DNA of 64,000 nucleotides, taken from contig NC_090729.1 in NCBI RefSeq assembly GCF_036898095.1, positions 72,195,024 to 72,259,023 of the forward strand, given 5' to 3'. This document shows, one piece after another, positions 52,431-64,000 of the stretch. A program made the translations under genes and the position numbers. The notes under the pieces are model-generated. The model was not told where the DNA came from. It saw only the letters and a list, made by a program, of their open reading frames with translations, and did no database searches. Source of the stretch: Palaemon carinicauda. Its lineage: Eukaryota; Arthropoda; Malacostraca; Decapoda; Palaemonidae. Every line of letters begins with the position of its first letter. Within the stretch, counting starts at the first letter, position 1.

Positions 52431-54021
52431 ATGCCGCCATGGATAAAATCGTCAACATGACGTTTATGTGGGCTGATCTGGAGCCTCCTCTGTTGATGCA
52501 GTGGACTATGACTGCACTGTCGAGGACCAGTCTGATATGGAGATTCCTGGCTGGGCTGAGACGATTTAAAGTGAGGAAGACTGCCATGGCCTCTAGGACG
52601 TTGATGTGCATTTGTTGAAAGATCGGTGACCATAACCCTTGGACTTTCTTGTGTTGGGAGTAACCTCCCCACCCTGTTAAGGAGGCGTCTGTATGAACGA
52701 CGAGTCCCGGGGCCAGATGTTGCAAGGGAACCGACTTGGAAAGATTTTTGATCTTCGTCCAAGGCTGCAGACTTTTTCTCAGGATTGGGGGAAGACGAGC
52801 TCGCCTGTCACAACGTTTTTTGGTTGCTCTGGAGTGCCACACTCTGTTTATGTCCTTTAGTTTGGGCCTTAGGACGATGTCTGTCACCGAGGCGAACTGT
52901 AAGGAACCCAGGATCCTTTCCTGGTTCCTCCTGGACGTCAACTTGTCCCTGAGAAACTGTTTCGTATTCTTCGCTATTTCCTTCCTTTTGGTTTTTGGGA
53001 GGCACAACGTATGGGAACTTAAGTCCCATTGTAGCCCCAGCCATTGAAACTTGGTCTCTGGGACCAGGCGGGATTTCTCGAGGTTGACCTGAAATCCTAA
53101 TTGTCGAAGGAAGGAGAGGACCTTGTTCGTTGCCATGTGGCAGTTCCGGACGTTGTCCGACCAGATCAGCCAATCGTCGAGATAAGCCACTATTTGTATT
53201 ACCTGAGTTTGAAGTTCCTGAATTACCGTCTCTGCTAATTTGGAGAAGATTCTGGGCGCTATGTTGAGGCCGAATGGCATCACCTTGAATGCATAGGCTT
53301 GTTTGCCTAGCTTGAAGCCCAGAAACGCACGAAAATGCCTTGCTATTGGAACGTGATAGTAGGCATCTGTAAGATCTATGGAGGTGGTGATGGCCCCACG
53401 GGGAAGTAAGGTCCGCACCTGCGAGACGGCAAGCATGTGGAATTTGTCGCAACGAATGAAGGAGTTTAGACGAGACAGGTCCAGGATTACTCTTCGTTTG
53501 TCTGAGCCTTTCTTTGGCACGCTGAATAAGCGACCTTGAAATCTTAAGCGATGTATGCTTTGGATTGCGTTCTTTTGCAACAGATCCTTCGTGAATGAAT
53601 GTAGCTCTTCCGTTGGAAGCTGGTAGAAACTGTTCGGTGGAGGGGGTCCCTGAATCCAGCTCCACCCCAGACCTTTTGAGATTATGCTGGAAGCCCAATT
53701 GCTGAACTTCCAGTGGTCCCGAAATTTGTACAGTCCCCCTCCTACCTGCGAGTCAATGGTTGGAGGATGATTTACCGCCCCTGCCCATTGGAAAGACTTG
53801 CCTCGGTGGGAACCCCTTCCGCCACCTCGGGCATGAAAGGCACCTCTGGAACCCCTGTGGCGCTGGTAGCCATGGAAAGAACCCTGAGATTCATACGTGG
53901 GGTTAAAGGCGGGGGAGGTGGTGAATGAAGTCGAGGCGACTTGGACTTCTGGGACCAACACGTACTGTTGTTGTTGATGGTCCTTTGAGGCTCTAGCTGC
54001 CTCGCTGAGAACCGAATCCAC
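52429..54021 (-). CDS. Reverse transcriptase and RNase H of DIRS E, ended early by TAA
   Basis: 530 open codons. N-terminus: end of Gag (Gly/Arg-rich RGAFHARGGGRGSHRGK, RNA-binding-like). RT: RLFSVPKKGSDKRRVILDLSRLNSFI, TTSIDLTDAYYHVPIA (first aspartate), VMPFGLNIAPRIFSK, VAYLDDWLIWSDN (YLDD at residues 280-283), FQWLGLQWDLSSHTL. RNase H: LVVHTDASLTGWGGYS, INVLEAMAVFLTL, VLDSAVIVHCINRGG, so the three central acids are present. The frame stops at a TAA (52429-52431) just before the conserved VVADALSR tail. It copies element RNA into DNA with C-terminal template degradation. The upstream frame is open in continuity with Gag (PEDLVDSVLSEAARASKDH), and the apparent start codon is GTG, so the true start lies in gag. 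Confidence 0.88.
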   Translation of the reverse strand: MDSVLSEAARASKDHQQQQYVLVPEVQVASTSFTTSPAFNPTYESQGSFHGYQRHRGSRGAFHARGGGRGSHRGKSFQWAGAVNHPPTIDSQVGGGLYKFRDHWKFSNWASSIISKGLGWSWIQGPPPPNSFYQLPTEELHSFTKDLLQKNAIQSIHRLRFQGRLFSVPKKGSDKRRVILDLSRLNSFIRCDKFHMLAVSQVRTLLPRGAITTSIDLTDAYYHVPIARHFRAFLGFKLGKQAYAFKVMPFGLNIAPRIFSKLAETVIQELQTQVIQIVAYLDDWLIWSDNVRNCHMATNKVLSFLRQLGFQVNLEKSRLVPETKFQWLGLQWDLSSHTLCLPKTKRKEIAKNTKQFLRDKLTSRRNQERILGSLQFASVTDIVLRPKLKDINRVWHSRATKKRCDRRARLPPILRKSLQPWTKIKNLSKSVPLQHLAPGLVVHTDASLTGWGGYSQHKKVQGLWSPIFQQMHINVLEAMAVFLTLNRLSPARNLHIRLVLDSAVIVHCINRGGSRSAHINVMLTILSMAA

Positions 54022-54039
54022 TAGGTCCTCCGGGAAGAG

Positions 54040-55611
54040 ATCCGGACCCCAGACTGGGGCTTTGATGAGCCTATTAGGTTCGTGTCTAATCGTAGCCTCA
54101 GAGAGTACATGTCATCGGCAACGGAACCTGGCATTATGAAAATCATAGGCGTCAGTCAGTAAGGTCTGCAAAAGGGATTTGGTGAGGACCTTAAAGAGAG
54201 GTGCCTCGTCGTAAGTGGCAACGGTCAATTCGGAAAGAGTAACCGAATTAATCGATATACCAAGCCTACACCTGGTGTCAAACTCGAATTTAATCAGAGA
54301 CTCTGGAAGTTTAGGAAGGCGTTCACTGAACTGCGTCGAAGCAGTCCGGGCTCAGTTTGCCCACCGAGAAGGTAGATGGGGCGTTCCGCCAACATTCATT
54401 ATCCCCCGGGAAGAGAAGGGAAGTCAAGTCCATCTCTCTGAGTTGAGGTAAGGGCTTCTCCTCCTTGGTAGCCTGATAGGCAATCTCAATGATCCTGGTC
54501 GCGCATGGAGTCGGGGTCTGCTTGTTGACCACAAACATAGTATATGAGCTCTTGTAGGCTGTGATCATTGTATTCATACAGTCCCATTCATTGAAGATGC
54601 TGACCAAAACAGACTGTGCCTGTTCCTTAGGGAAGATCACGGTCTCTTTTGGGACCTTATCCAGGCGGATTAGAGCCTCCTCTGTTAGGCGGGCATAGCC
54701 GGGGAAGGGAAATTCAAGACCCGGCGAGTAGAACTCGTAGTCCTCGAGAGGCCGAGTTCCGAAACCTTCTATGGATAACATGCCATCCGAGAGGGGGGCA
54801 TGTAATGCTAACCGCCAAGGGTTGTTTTTGTTGAAAGGTGGGAGCTTAGAGGCGTCGGGGATGGGATATTGCTGCTGTGGTGGCAGCCCCGAACGCATGA
54901 GTCCCTGAACCATGGGTTTCCACATTAGTCATTCTCTCCTGTAACATTGTTTCAAAACGAGAGAACATCTTTTCCGAAAATTCCTTCGGGTCAGATGATT
55001 TCGGGGGGTGGGGGGGGGGCAGGTGCCGGAATGGAGACTACTCCCTGAGAGGTCGAGGGCACAGCAACTGAGTCTTTAGAGACTCTAGTGGAAGAAGATT
55101 GCGACTTCACTGATGATGACTTCGAAGACTTGTTTGTTTTGTGTAAAGGCCTGCGGTGAGCCTTAACCTTGGGGGCAACAGGCCGGGGCTTGTGATCAGC
55201 CCCGGGAGTCCCCGGGAATCTTTGAAATGAAGATTGGTCAGAAGTAGAAGAAAAAGTCGGGCTAAGGAGAGGAATCTTATCCCGAGACCCACCTGACTCA
55301 CCTATGTCCCTACCTGTGTCGGGTTCATCCAGAGCCATGGGCTCTACGTCTAAATTGAGGATAGCAACGTCCTCTGTTAACGTCCCGCCTGTCTCCTCTT
55401 GATCCGGGGCCAATAGTAGGGATTCAATGTTCTCAATGATAGGATCCGCCAAATCTTTGGGGACCGCGGCCGAAGTCTTTGCGTGCGGGTAAAGGCGAGA
55501 GCACCATTCCTCAGAGAGGATATAAGGCTGTTTGGCCTTCACATTACGGGCGAACCCGCCAATCCAGATTTTGAGGGTCGCCTGAGCTGTATTCTTTTCA
55601 AGTTGAGAGCT
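54040..55611 (-). pseudogene. DIRS E gag, second exon, frameshifted
   Basis: Begins at a splice acceptor (55612) and is open to 54991: KAKQPYILSEEWCSRLYPH, Ser/Lys-rich tail, poly-Pro. A C-run on the coding strand (55004-55020) coincides with loss of frame. The next open part (54925-54323) has MVQGLMRSGLPPQQQYP, SIEGFGTRPLEDYEFYSPGLEFPFPGYARLTEEALIRL, and FPKEQAQSVLVSIFNEWDC, a capsid-like region shared in style but not sequence with B. A third frame continues FEFDTRCRLGISINSVTLSELTVATYDEAPLFKVLTKSLLQTLLTDAYDF, then leads to RT. At least two frameshifts. Confidence 0.75.
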
Positions 55612-55786
55612 CTGAAAGAGAACAGACTATTAGCGAGGGTAAGGAATATCATGCTGAAGAAAAAAGGAAAAAAATCAGGGGCTTCGGAGACACGAAGCTA
55701 TTGAAGGGCATGCGAGGAGTCCAAAGAACAGTGTCCCTAAAATTAATTAATTGTAATTAATTGTAATTAATTGTAACTCCACTTAC
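55612..55786 (-). other. Probable spliceosomal intron in DIRS E gag, 175 nt
   Basis: On the coding strand the donor CTTG/GTAAGT lies at 55787/55786 and the acceptor TTCTCTTTCAG/A at 55612/55611, with a pyrimidine tract. Exon 1 from its ATG is exactly 64 codons, so the intron is phase 0, and exon 2 enters exactly the frame that is open to 54991. Unspliced translation stops within the intron. Confidence 0.75.
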
Positions 55787-55993
55787 CAAGTCTGTAATAT
55801 AGCTAAAAGTAATTCCACTCACCGTGTCAGATGTTAAAGTGGAGGTCATTTTGTAGCAAACTACACAATTGTCCGGATGCCAAACAATCAAATCATCTAC
55901 CAGAACAGCACAGTGGGCATGTGAACGGCACACATCGTGGCCACAGGGTTGGTGGAGGACCGCCGAACATGCCGTCATCGCACAGCGTACTGT
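55787..55993 (-). CDS. DIRS E gag, first coding exon (Cys/His-rich head)
   Basis: ATG at 55978. 64 codons: MTACSAVLHQPCGHDVCRSH, then AHCAVLVDDLIVWHPDNCVVCYKM. The spacing C-x-C-x-H-x-C-x-C resembles the Cys-rich Gag heads of B and C, including a W-H-P/W-S-D-like tail. It is preceded by TTTTATTTTACAG ending at 55994, a second good acceptor, implying a further intron in the leader. No donor for that one was identified. Confidence 0.75.
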
Positions 55994-57729
<1,736 letters not shown>

Positions 57730-58038
57730 TGCTATGCAAAAGGAGTGACGTCACTGGCATGGGTGGGATCGTTCGTAGTAGCGTTTCAGAGCTAGGATGT
57801 TGAACGGCACCTCGCTGTTCGGGGATATTGACAGGAGATATCTAGATGGTGCAAGGCCTCTGGTTGTGATTTAATCACGCCCCAGTTATTTATACCGACA
57901 CCTTAATAGGTGAGCGAGCTGGGTTCAACCTAGCATTCCTTTACAATTTTTTTCTCTGGTAAAATTCATAGCAGTTATTACCTTCAAAATGATGTAAAAG
58001 GGGCATTTCACTGGGAGGCACAGGTCAGAGCCCAGAAA
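57730..58038 (-). repeat. Left terminal repeat of DIRS E
   Basis: Inverse of 50035-50290. The outer end on the coding strand is TTTCTGGGCTCTGACCTGTG. The internal region repeats this end in complement. Confidence 0.93.
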
Positions 58039-58045
58039 TACCATA

Positions 58046-58550
58046 TTACATTGAAATGTCATTTTTTTTATCAAGTTTTAATGTATTACTGTATATATAT
58101 TTTGTGAACATCCAGTTCCTTGAGAAGAATCAGAAGAGACTGCTTTTAGATCTATTTTACTTAAAAAAAAAGAAATTATTAATTTTTCTTACAAGAAGTT
58201 TTATGGAATACAGTATCATGTTCATATCATTTGAAATTAGTTACTTTAGTTGTACGATAGCACAGTTTTGGTTAAAGTTACGGCCTCCTGTTTTGCCACT
58301 ACCAATCAATTCCGGCTGTAAAGTTCTGCAGGTATTCAATACAACTACCTATTATTTGATGAGACCCATCAATTATAACATCCCCTTGATAAACAGGTTT
58401 CTAACACTAAATATCTCAATTTGTCTCTATTCTTCCAAAATTAGCAGATTTCCAAAATTTCATTCTTTATTGTATTATTAAGGACATGATGTAAAGAATG
58501 ATAGACAAGATGATATAGATAACCCATAAAAATGACAAATTTCAATGTAA
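58046..58550. mobile_element. MITE with TA flanks
   Basis: TTACATTGAAATGTCAT at 58046 is inverted at 58534-58550 (ATGACAAATTTCAATGTAA, with small differences). TA lies at both sides (58044-58045, 58551-58552). The 505-bp interior is AT-rich and has no convincing protein. The features fit a small Tc1/mariner-type derivative. It sits between the ends of DIRS E and DIRS G. Confidence 0.65.
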
Positions 58551-58554
58551 TATC

Positions 58555-58780
58555 ACAAATTTTTAGTAATTTGTATTTTTCCTAACATACTTACCGAGAA
58601 ACACTTTCTTAGGAGTTACTGGAACCTCCTCTCAAACGACCAGAGTTTTGTGTAGTTTACCCTACTCCCATTTTCTATAGTGACCTGCCTTGCGGAGGAA
58701 AACGTGACCCGAGGGCAATGCCCAGGGTAGGCCGCGTGTTGTTTAGGCTGACCTCTCCAGTAAGTTTTATGTAAGGAACA
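58555..58780 (-). repeat. Right terminal repeat of DIRS G
   Basis: CACAAATTTTTAGTAATTTG, TTTTTCCTAACATACTTACCGAG, then GGAGTTACTGGAACCTCCTC and CGACCAGAGTTTTGTGTAG, homologous to the terminal repeats of B (11735-11800). Confidence 0.88.
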
Positions 58781-58829
58781 ATACTCGAGATCAGTGAGGC
58801 AACTGGGGGACGGTTGGGGGGGCCATAAC

Positions 58830-58935
58830 TCGAAAGGGTTTCTCGGTAAGTATGTTAGGAAAAATACAAATTACTAAAAATTTGTGTTTTGTTCCGACAC
58901 AGAGACTTACCTCGAAACACTTTCTTAGGAGACTT
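58830..58935 (-). repeat. Internal complementary region of DIRS G
   Basis: TCTCGGTAAGTATGTTAGGAAAAATACAAATTACTAAAAATTTGTG is the complement of the right end at 58555-58605. TTTGTTCCGACACAGAGACTTACCTCGAAACAC follows in the orientation of a B-type left end. The halves meet at TTT. Confidence 0.88.
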
Positions 58936-59279
58936 ACACTTTAGGAGGTGGGAGTGCCTCCTAGACCTAGACCCCGATGGACAGTAGGATAAACTACACA
59001 AGGGACTCATTAAGTGTGTTATAACACTTACCCTTCCAAATATTCCTTGTTGTGCTTGATGTATATTGGCGATTCTTGAGACTTGTCCCATGAGTGATAG
59101 TTCCAAGGACGACTGATAGTACGAGAAAAAGTGGGAATAGGGCGAAAACGAAAGATAAGCTTACTTGTGTCTAGATCATTTGTGAATTCGCGATTGAGCC
59201 TGGGGCTTAAGCCGTCAAACCTGATGTAGGGCTAAGATGACAGGCCCGATCGAAAACCCATCCAGGAACTTCTCGTACA

Positions 59280-60230
59280 GTCCTTGAGGTAATGAGCGGT
59301 GAATGTCGACTGGTTAGACCAAGTTCCTGCTCGTAGGACCTGAGCTACCTACATGTTCTTCTCGAATGCTAGGGAGGTGCTTAGACCCCTAACATTGTGA
59401 GCCCTGGGTTTTCCTAGTACTGAAAGCCCCTCATTTGAGTAGGCTTGCATAATTACTTGTCTAAGCCAAAACGAAACTGTATTCTTGGAGATGTTCTTTT
59501 TCGTTTTACCCCAGGAAACGAAGAGGTTCTTAATAGACGGGCGGAGCTTAGCCGTTCTTTTAAGATACTTCCTAATTACCCTGACAGGGCACAATTTCAA
59601 GTCTTCCTGGTTGCCTTCATTTGGGATTGCTGGGATGGTAAAGCTCTCAAACCTCGGGTCCCAAACCGATGGGTTCTGTGTCTTGGCGACAAAGGAGGGG
59701 ACAAGCTTAAAGGTTATCTCCTTCCATCTTCTAGAGTGCTCCACCTCATACGATAATCCATGTAGCTCGCCCACCCTCTTAGCTGAGGGTAACGCTAACA
59801 AGAAGACCGCCTTGAACGTGAGATTCTTGTCTACGATGTCTTTTAAGGGCTCGAATGGTGGTTTTCGGAGCATATCCAGAACTTGCCGGGTCCTAACTCG
59901 GGATTCTAGGGGCAGAAGGAGGGCATGATTGCTCGAAAGCCTTGATGAGCATGGAAATATGTCTGGAAGAACCTAAATCTATTACTTTCAGGAGAAAAAC
60001 TTGACCAAGGGCGGCTCGAACTCCTTTAACCGCTGGGACCGACATGCCCAACTTATCCCTGAGATGAACTAGAAAATCTGCTATAACAGGAACTGATGCT
60101 TCTTAGAATTGCACCATTTAACGAACATTGTCCATTTAGATTGGTAGTCAACCGTAGAAGATTTTCTCAGGTAAAGGGACACCCTCTTAGCTGTCTTAGA
60201 TGAATATCCTTGTCTTTTCAGGAGGTACTG
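59280..60230 (-). pseudogene. Tyrosine recombinase of DIRS G
   Basis: The N-terminal part (about 60230-60081 and beyond) reads KVIQYLLKRQGYSSKTAKRVSLYLRKSSTVDYQSKW and ends in a stop after KKHQFLL; 60080-59880 is decayed. The catalytic part (59873-59349) is open: LPSAKRVGELHGLSYEVEHSRRWKE (first arginine), FVAKTQNPSVWDPRFESF, NTVSFWLRQVIMQAYS, PRAHNVRGLSTSLAFEKNM (H-x-x-R). A TAG then precedes AQVLRAGTWSNQSTFTAHYLKD with the tyrosine. So the nonsense codon lies between the second arginine and the tyrosine. Confidence 0.85.
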
Positions 60231-61153
60231 GATAACCTTCAGGCGTGAAGACGAAGGGATTGAGGGTTTCCGTGAAACCTCTGAAAGTGTGGCTGCCTCA
60301 AGAGGTCCGGTCTGTCGGGAAGAGGCCACTGAGGGAGACTGGCGAGGCTTTTTAGGTCTGCGAACCACTCTCTCTCTGGCCACCAAGGCACTACCAAAGT
60401 CATTTTTAGGTTGATTGCCGTCCTCACTCTGTTGAGGACTTGTCTTATCAGGGCGAAGGGAGGAAAAGCGTAGACGTCGAGACCGTCCCACCTGTGTTGA
60501 AAAGACGTCCTCCATTGCTGCTTTCGGGTCTGGGACAGGAGAACAGAATACGGGGAGTTGTTCCTTCAACCTTGTCGCAAAGAGATCCATTACCGGGGAT
60601 CCCCTCATCTGAATGATGTAACTTGCTACCTCTGGGTGAAGGGACCATTCTGTCCCACTACTTGTTCCACTCTGCTGAGGCCGTCTGCTAGGACGTTCTT
60701 CTTCCCCAGAATGAAACTTGCCGACAGATTGACTTCTTCTTTTTCCGCCCACTTCAGGACTTGTAGGGCGAGACCGCACAACTCCTTCGACTTCAATCCT
60801 CCTTCCTTCTTTATATACGCCACCACTGTTGCGTTGTCTGACATCAGAGCCACTGAGTTTCCTTTTAGATCTTTCGTGAAGTGTTGGCAGGCTTCTTGGA
60901 CCGCTCTCATCTCCAGGACATTGATATGTAGAGACTTCTCCTCTTCCGTCCATTTGCCCCTCGCTGTCTTCCCTCGAAGATGCGCACCCCATCCCTCCTT
61001 TGATGCATCCGTGAAAAGAAGGGGTTCCGGAGGTGCGGATGACCATGGCATCCCTTTTTGAGTGTGTGTCCGATTCTCAAAACCCAAATTCGCATATAAT
61101 GCCAAGGCCTGGAACGTGAGAAACTTAAGGGCACAGTAGCCCGATCCGACCAA
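60081..61153 (-). pseudogene. RNase H and linker of DIRS G
   Basis: One frame (61153-60626) carries LLFTDASKEGWGAHL (first aspartate), INVLEMRAVQEACQHF (glutamate), LMSDNATVVAYIKKEGG (second aspartate) and ASFILGKKNVLADGLSRVEQVVG. RNase H looks intact in itself. After 60626 the linker MDLFATRLKEQLPVFCSPVPDPKAA continues in a second frame, and FADLKSLASLPQWPL in a third (60239-60427) overlapping the recombinase start. Confidence 0.82.
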
Positions 61154-62118
61154 TTCCTTTAGGGCTTCTCGTTTTGGTAGGGTCCAAAGAGTCCGTCGGG
61201 ATCTGGGTACCTACTAAAGTAGTAGTCCACAAGTCCAATCATGAGGTGACATTCACGAGATCCTAGGACATCCCCTCCGTCATGATGGACTCGGATTGTG
61301 AAAAGAAAATTGGCGCGACAGACGCCCTGTCTTCCGGGGCACCTTGTCCTAACACTTCTAGGACGTCCTCTAGCTTGCTAGCTCCATGTGGAAGTCTGTC
61401 TAAAGCATAATACTTGCTTTGTGATTTCAGGCCCTGTAGCAGTTTGGCCAAACTGTGACCTTGGAGGTGTCCCTATTGCGGGTGACCACCAGATCAATAT
61501 GGGCGCGCCCCAACTTTACGTCTCTCACCTCGGGAAGAGCCAACGATGACTTCTTCTGGACGGGCTCCTCCATACTCTTGTTAAGGCCAGAACGCCAGAC
61601 ATCTTCTAACTGAGGTAGTGGCTCCTCAATTTATTGTGACTCCTTATAAGGAGATCACCCTCCTATAAGCGGAGTCCTCCGGCGCTCCAAGATCCTCATC
61701 CGCATCCACATCCTCCGTCCGGCGATGGGGTGTAAATTCATCACGGGCACCTCCGCTCTGACGGGACCCGCGGCTAAGACCTTCTGGAGAGACGGTCGCC
61801 TCTGTCACTCTCCGAGCCTTTGATAATGGGATGGGCTCCCCAGTGGAAGAGTTCGACGGAGGGATCCGTGCACGTGTAGAGTCAACACGGGCGCCTCCGC
61901 TCTGACGAGCCTCGCGGTTAAGCCCTTTCAGGAGAGACGGGTGCCTCTGTCAATTGTCGAGTCTTCGATAAGGGGACGTGCTCCTCCGTGGAGGTGTTCG
62001 ACGGAGGGATCCGTGCACGACGAAAACCTCCACGGCCTGACTCATCGAGGCTGCCCTCGGAGAGCCACACCACAGAGCCCGTGACTGTAGTCAGGTCTTT
62101 GAGCTTACTCTGGACGGG

Positions 62119-62289
62119 AATTGCCGTGGAGGCGAGGGCCTTGGTCCTATAGGCGGAGTCTTCCGTTAGGACGGGCATTGCCGTGGTGGCGAGAGCCTCA
62201 GTCCTATAGGCGGAGTCTTCCGTTAGGACGGGCATTGCCGTGGCGGCGAGGACCTCCGTCCTATAAGCGGAGTCCTCCATTGGCACGCC
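62119..62289 (-). repeat. 57-bp tandem repeat, three copies
   Basis: Plus-strand units ATTGCCGTGG..., GGCGAG..., CCTATAGGCGGAGTCTTCCG repeat with a 57-base period. They encode 19-residue units TEDSAYRTEALATTAMPVL on the minus strand, keeping the frame. Confidence 0.93.
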
Positions 62290-62990
62290 CTCAGTGTCGC
62301 AGACCACGTCCTCCGTCCGGGGTTGATGAGCAGTATCGATGGTCGCTTCCGCACTGGGTTGTGAACTGAGGATGGGCACTGCCGTGGAGGCGAGAGCTTC
62401 CGTCCTCTGTTGGCTTCCTTCGAGGGGGATGAGGCTTCCGTGGGCTTGCCCGATGAAGGAAGCCGTCCCTGTCAATCGCTCTCATGAGCTGACTCGACGA
62501 GGCTGCCCGCCGAAACGGCGACTCCCTCCACTGGTCGGGAAGAGTCGACTATTTCGCGGTCTTACGCGTATCTGACGAGGACGTTGGATCCTTCCGATGG
62601 TCAACCTGTGGTTGGCAGAGGCCCTTCTAGGAGTATTGTGGGCTATAACTTTGTCGATATGGGCTCGGCCTACTGTAACGTCTCTGACCTCCGGAAGGGC
62701 TAAAGAGGACTTCTTTTGTACAGGTGCTCCCCAAAAACTTGTTCAGTCCGGAGGTCCAATCCTCCTCTTCTTGCGGTATAGGCTCTACCAAACTATTGTA
62801 ACTCCTAATTAAGGAGATCACCCTCCTATACGCGGAGTCCTCCGTCGGAAGCGCAGCTCATCATCCGCTTCCTCCGTCCTACGCTGGGGGGAGGAATAAT
62901 CACGGGCACCTCCGCTTGGACGGGACCCTCGGTCCTTCTTATCCTTGTCGACGGAAGCCTCCGTCCTCTTAAAAGCCCTCGACGAAGGGA

Positions 62991-63330
62991 TGGGCTCCTT
63001 CGTGAAATTGTTCGACGGAGGAGCCCGCACTTGTCTCTCATCTCGATGGGGAGACCCGTTGAGGCTGCCCGTCCTAGGAGACGACTCCCTCCGCTGGGCG
63101 GATTGAATGTCTCTAGGTCGGGACTTATGCCTACAAGACGTAGTTCTCCGGACGCCATGACGGGCTCCTTCGTGAAATTGTTCGACGGAGGAGCCCGCAC
63201 TCGTCTCTCATCTCGATGGGGAGACCTGTCGAGGCTGCCCGTCCTAGGAGACGACTCCCTCCGCTGGGCGGATTGAGTGTCTCTAGGTCGGGACTTATGC
63301 CTACAAGACGAAGTCCTCCGCTCATCGGCT
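62991..63330 (-). repeat. 170-bp tandem duplication
   Basis: GGGCTCCTTCGTGAAATTGT at 62992 recurs at 63162, and the 170-base units are nearly identical. The period is not a multiple of three, so frames change between copies. Confidence 0.95.
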
Positions 63331-64000
63331 GACGCCATAGCGAGGCTATTGGAGGTCCTTCTAGGAGGACTGTCTCCTGCTCGCTTGGCTATCAAGCTTG
63401 AGGTCTTTGTCAGGTCCCTCAGCTTGTTGTCTGGAACGAAGACCCATGTTCCTTGCGGAGAACTAGGTCTCCTGCTCTTACTTGGAGGTGCACGAGAGCT
63501 TCCTCTCCTGTCTTTAGATCCTGTGGGAGACCGCTAAGGGGAGTTCCCCCTCACAGATCGATCTCTCTTCCTCCTACATCTCCTCCGACGTTCCTCACTC
63601 GACGAGCCCGACGAATCTTGCACCGACGAGTCTGACCTGCCTGTGTACCTCGACTGCGTACCGGACAGAGGCTTCTTGGGACTACGTTGTACTCCGGACG
63701 TAGAAGGCTGCAGAAAACTCTCCGGAACTGCTGACGTAGGCGGCACCAACGATGACGGATGAGCCATGAAGGGGAAGGACTCGCTCAGGCCCTCCTCCAT
63801 ATCCAACGGAGACCTCACCGGAGTCCTTGGTACACCCCATGCCAGCGGATCTTCTTGCGGGGAATTCTCTCTATCGACGGCACCTTCCGCAGCCGAAGCG
63901 CCTGAGACATCCACCCAGGAATCTGGCGACGAAAAAGGCAAATTATTATTCCACATGGGGTCCTCCACCGAGACGCGCTCCCCACGTGCGAGAGCAACGT

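Larger units (their letters stand above)
58553..64000 (-). mobile_element. DIRS-like retrotransposon G (B-related), RT deleted, runs off the window
   Basis: Minus-strand relative of B. Right terminal repeat (58555-58780), internal complementary region (58830-58935), recombinase, RNase H and gag are present. The RT is missing: the Gag sequence KFLTFQALALYANLGF (61130-61080) runs straight into the RNase H start MPWSSAPPEPLLFTDAS. In B these points are about 1.5 kb apart. The 5' end lies beyond 64000. Confidence 0.9.
61154..64000 (-). pseudogene. DIRS G gag, multiply broken and repeat-expanded
   Basis: From the window edge: an open frame with EDPMWNNNLPFSSPDSWVDV, DPLAWGVPRTPVRSPLDMEEG, FLQPSTSGVQRSPKKP, SGSSSEERRRRCRRKRDRS, matching B's gag at 12540-12970 and open up to 64000. 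Then 170-bp duplications (62991-63330), MISLIRSYNSLVEPIPQEEEDW (62821), the EDSAYRTEALATTAMPVL repeats, and AKLLQGLKSQSKYYALDRLPHG, APEDRASVAPIFFSQSESIMTEGMS (61451-61263), matching the B Gag C-terminus. Stops and shifts separate the parts. EDSAYR-type units recur at 62830, 62265, 62210, 62150 and 61670. Confidence 0.75.

Noticed and set aside
58056..58481. 141-codon ORF between DIRS E and G
   Set aside because: AT-rich interior of a small MITE; hydrophobic low-complexity residues and no recognisable domain.

Overview
This window reads as repeat-dense nuclear DNA of an invertebrate, most likely a decapod crustacean. The reasons are stacked DIRS-type tyrosine-recombinase retrotransposons (a group known to be abundant in decapods), long (AT)n, (GA)n and (CT)n tracts, and LINE leader and tail sequences that I associate with shrimp and crab genomes. 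That assignment is inference. I found no convincing host gene, tRNA, rRNA, operon or prokaryotic signal. Almost everything supportable is transposon-derived, and most of it is broken.

Layout. 1-5436: 3' part of a DIRS remnant (A), interrupted by a TA-flanked pogo/Tigger-like element (3082-4900). 5618-9946: 5' part of a related DIRS (C; gag plus RT). 10470-11676: two DIRS 3' ends with no body. 11708-18184: a structurally complete DIRS (B) with inverted terminal repeats, gag, RT-RNase H, tyrosine recombinase and internal complementary region. 18207-23110: LINE fragments (an RTE-like piece on the minus strand, an I/Jockey-like RT and RNase H) joined to a Ty3/Gypsy RT. 24293-30226: a pair of 1.1-kb inverted repeats around Gypsy-like protease and integrase. 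30255-32635: 5' part of another DIRS (F0). 32636-36531: a near full-length APE-type LINE with an intact 982-codon ORF carrying a 2A-like motif. 36532-37247 and 45012-45640: DIRS gag DNA made of hairpin repeats, split by the complete DIRS F (37248-45011). 46000-50039: DIRS remnant D, with giant (AT)n tracts in its terminal repeats. About 50025-58038, minus strand: DIRS E, with a probable gag intron. 58046-58550: a small MITE. 58553 to the window edge, minus strand: DIRS G, which has lost its RT.

How the parts work together. In a working DIRS element, Gag packages the RNA, RT-RNase H copies it, the internal complementary region (complementary to both outer ends) serves to complete a circular DNA, and the tyrosine recombinase integrates the circle without a long target-site duplication. 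The sequence shows this architecture several times. For F, and nearly as cleanly for B, the trinucleotide TTT at which ends, internal junction and target site coincide can be read directly.

Most notable signals: (1) an array of nested stem-loops in the F-type gag region, many closed by TTCG-type tetraloops, with stems that differ in sequence but stay complementary; (2) base-level DIRS insertion junctions; (3) a phase-preserving 175-nt intron in DIRS gag; (4) a 2A-like motif behind a hydrophobic segment in an intact LINE ORF; (5) two copies of a rearranged, probably non-autonomous DIRS derivative.
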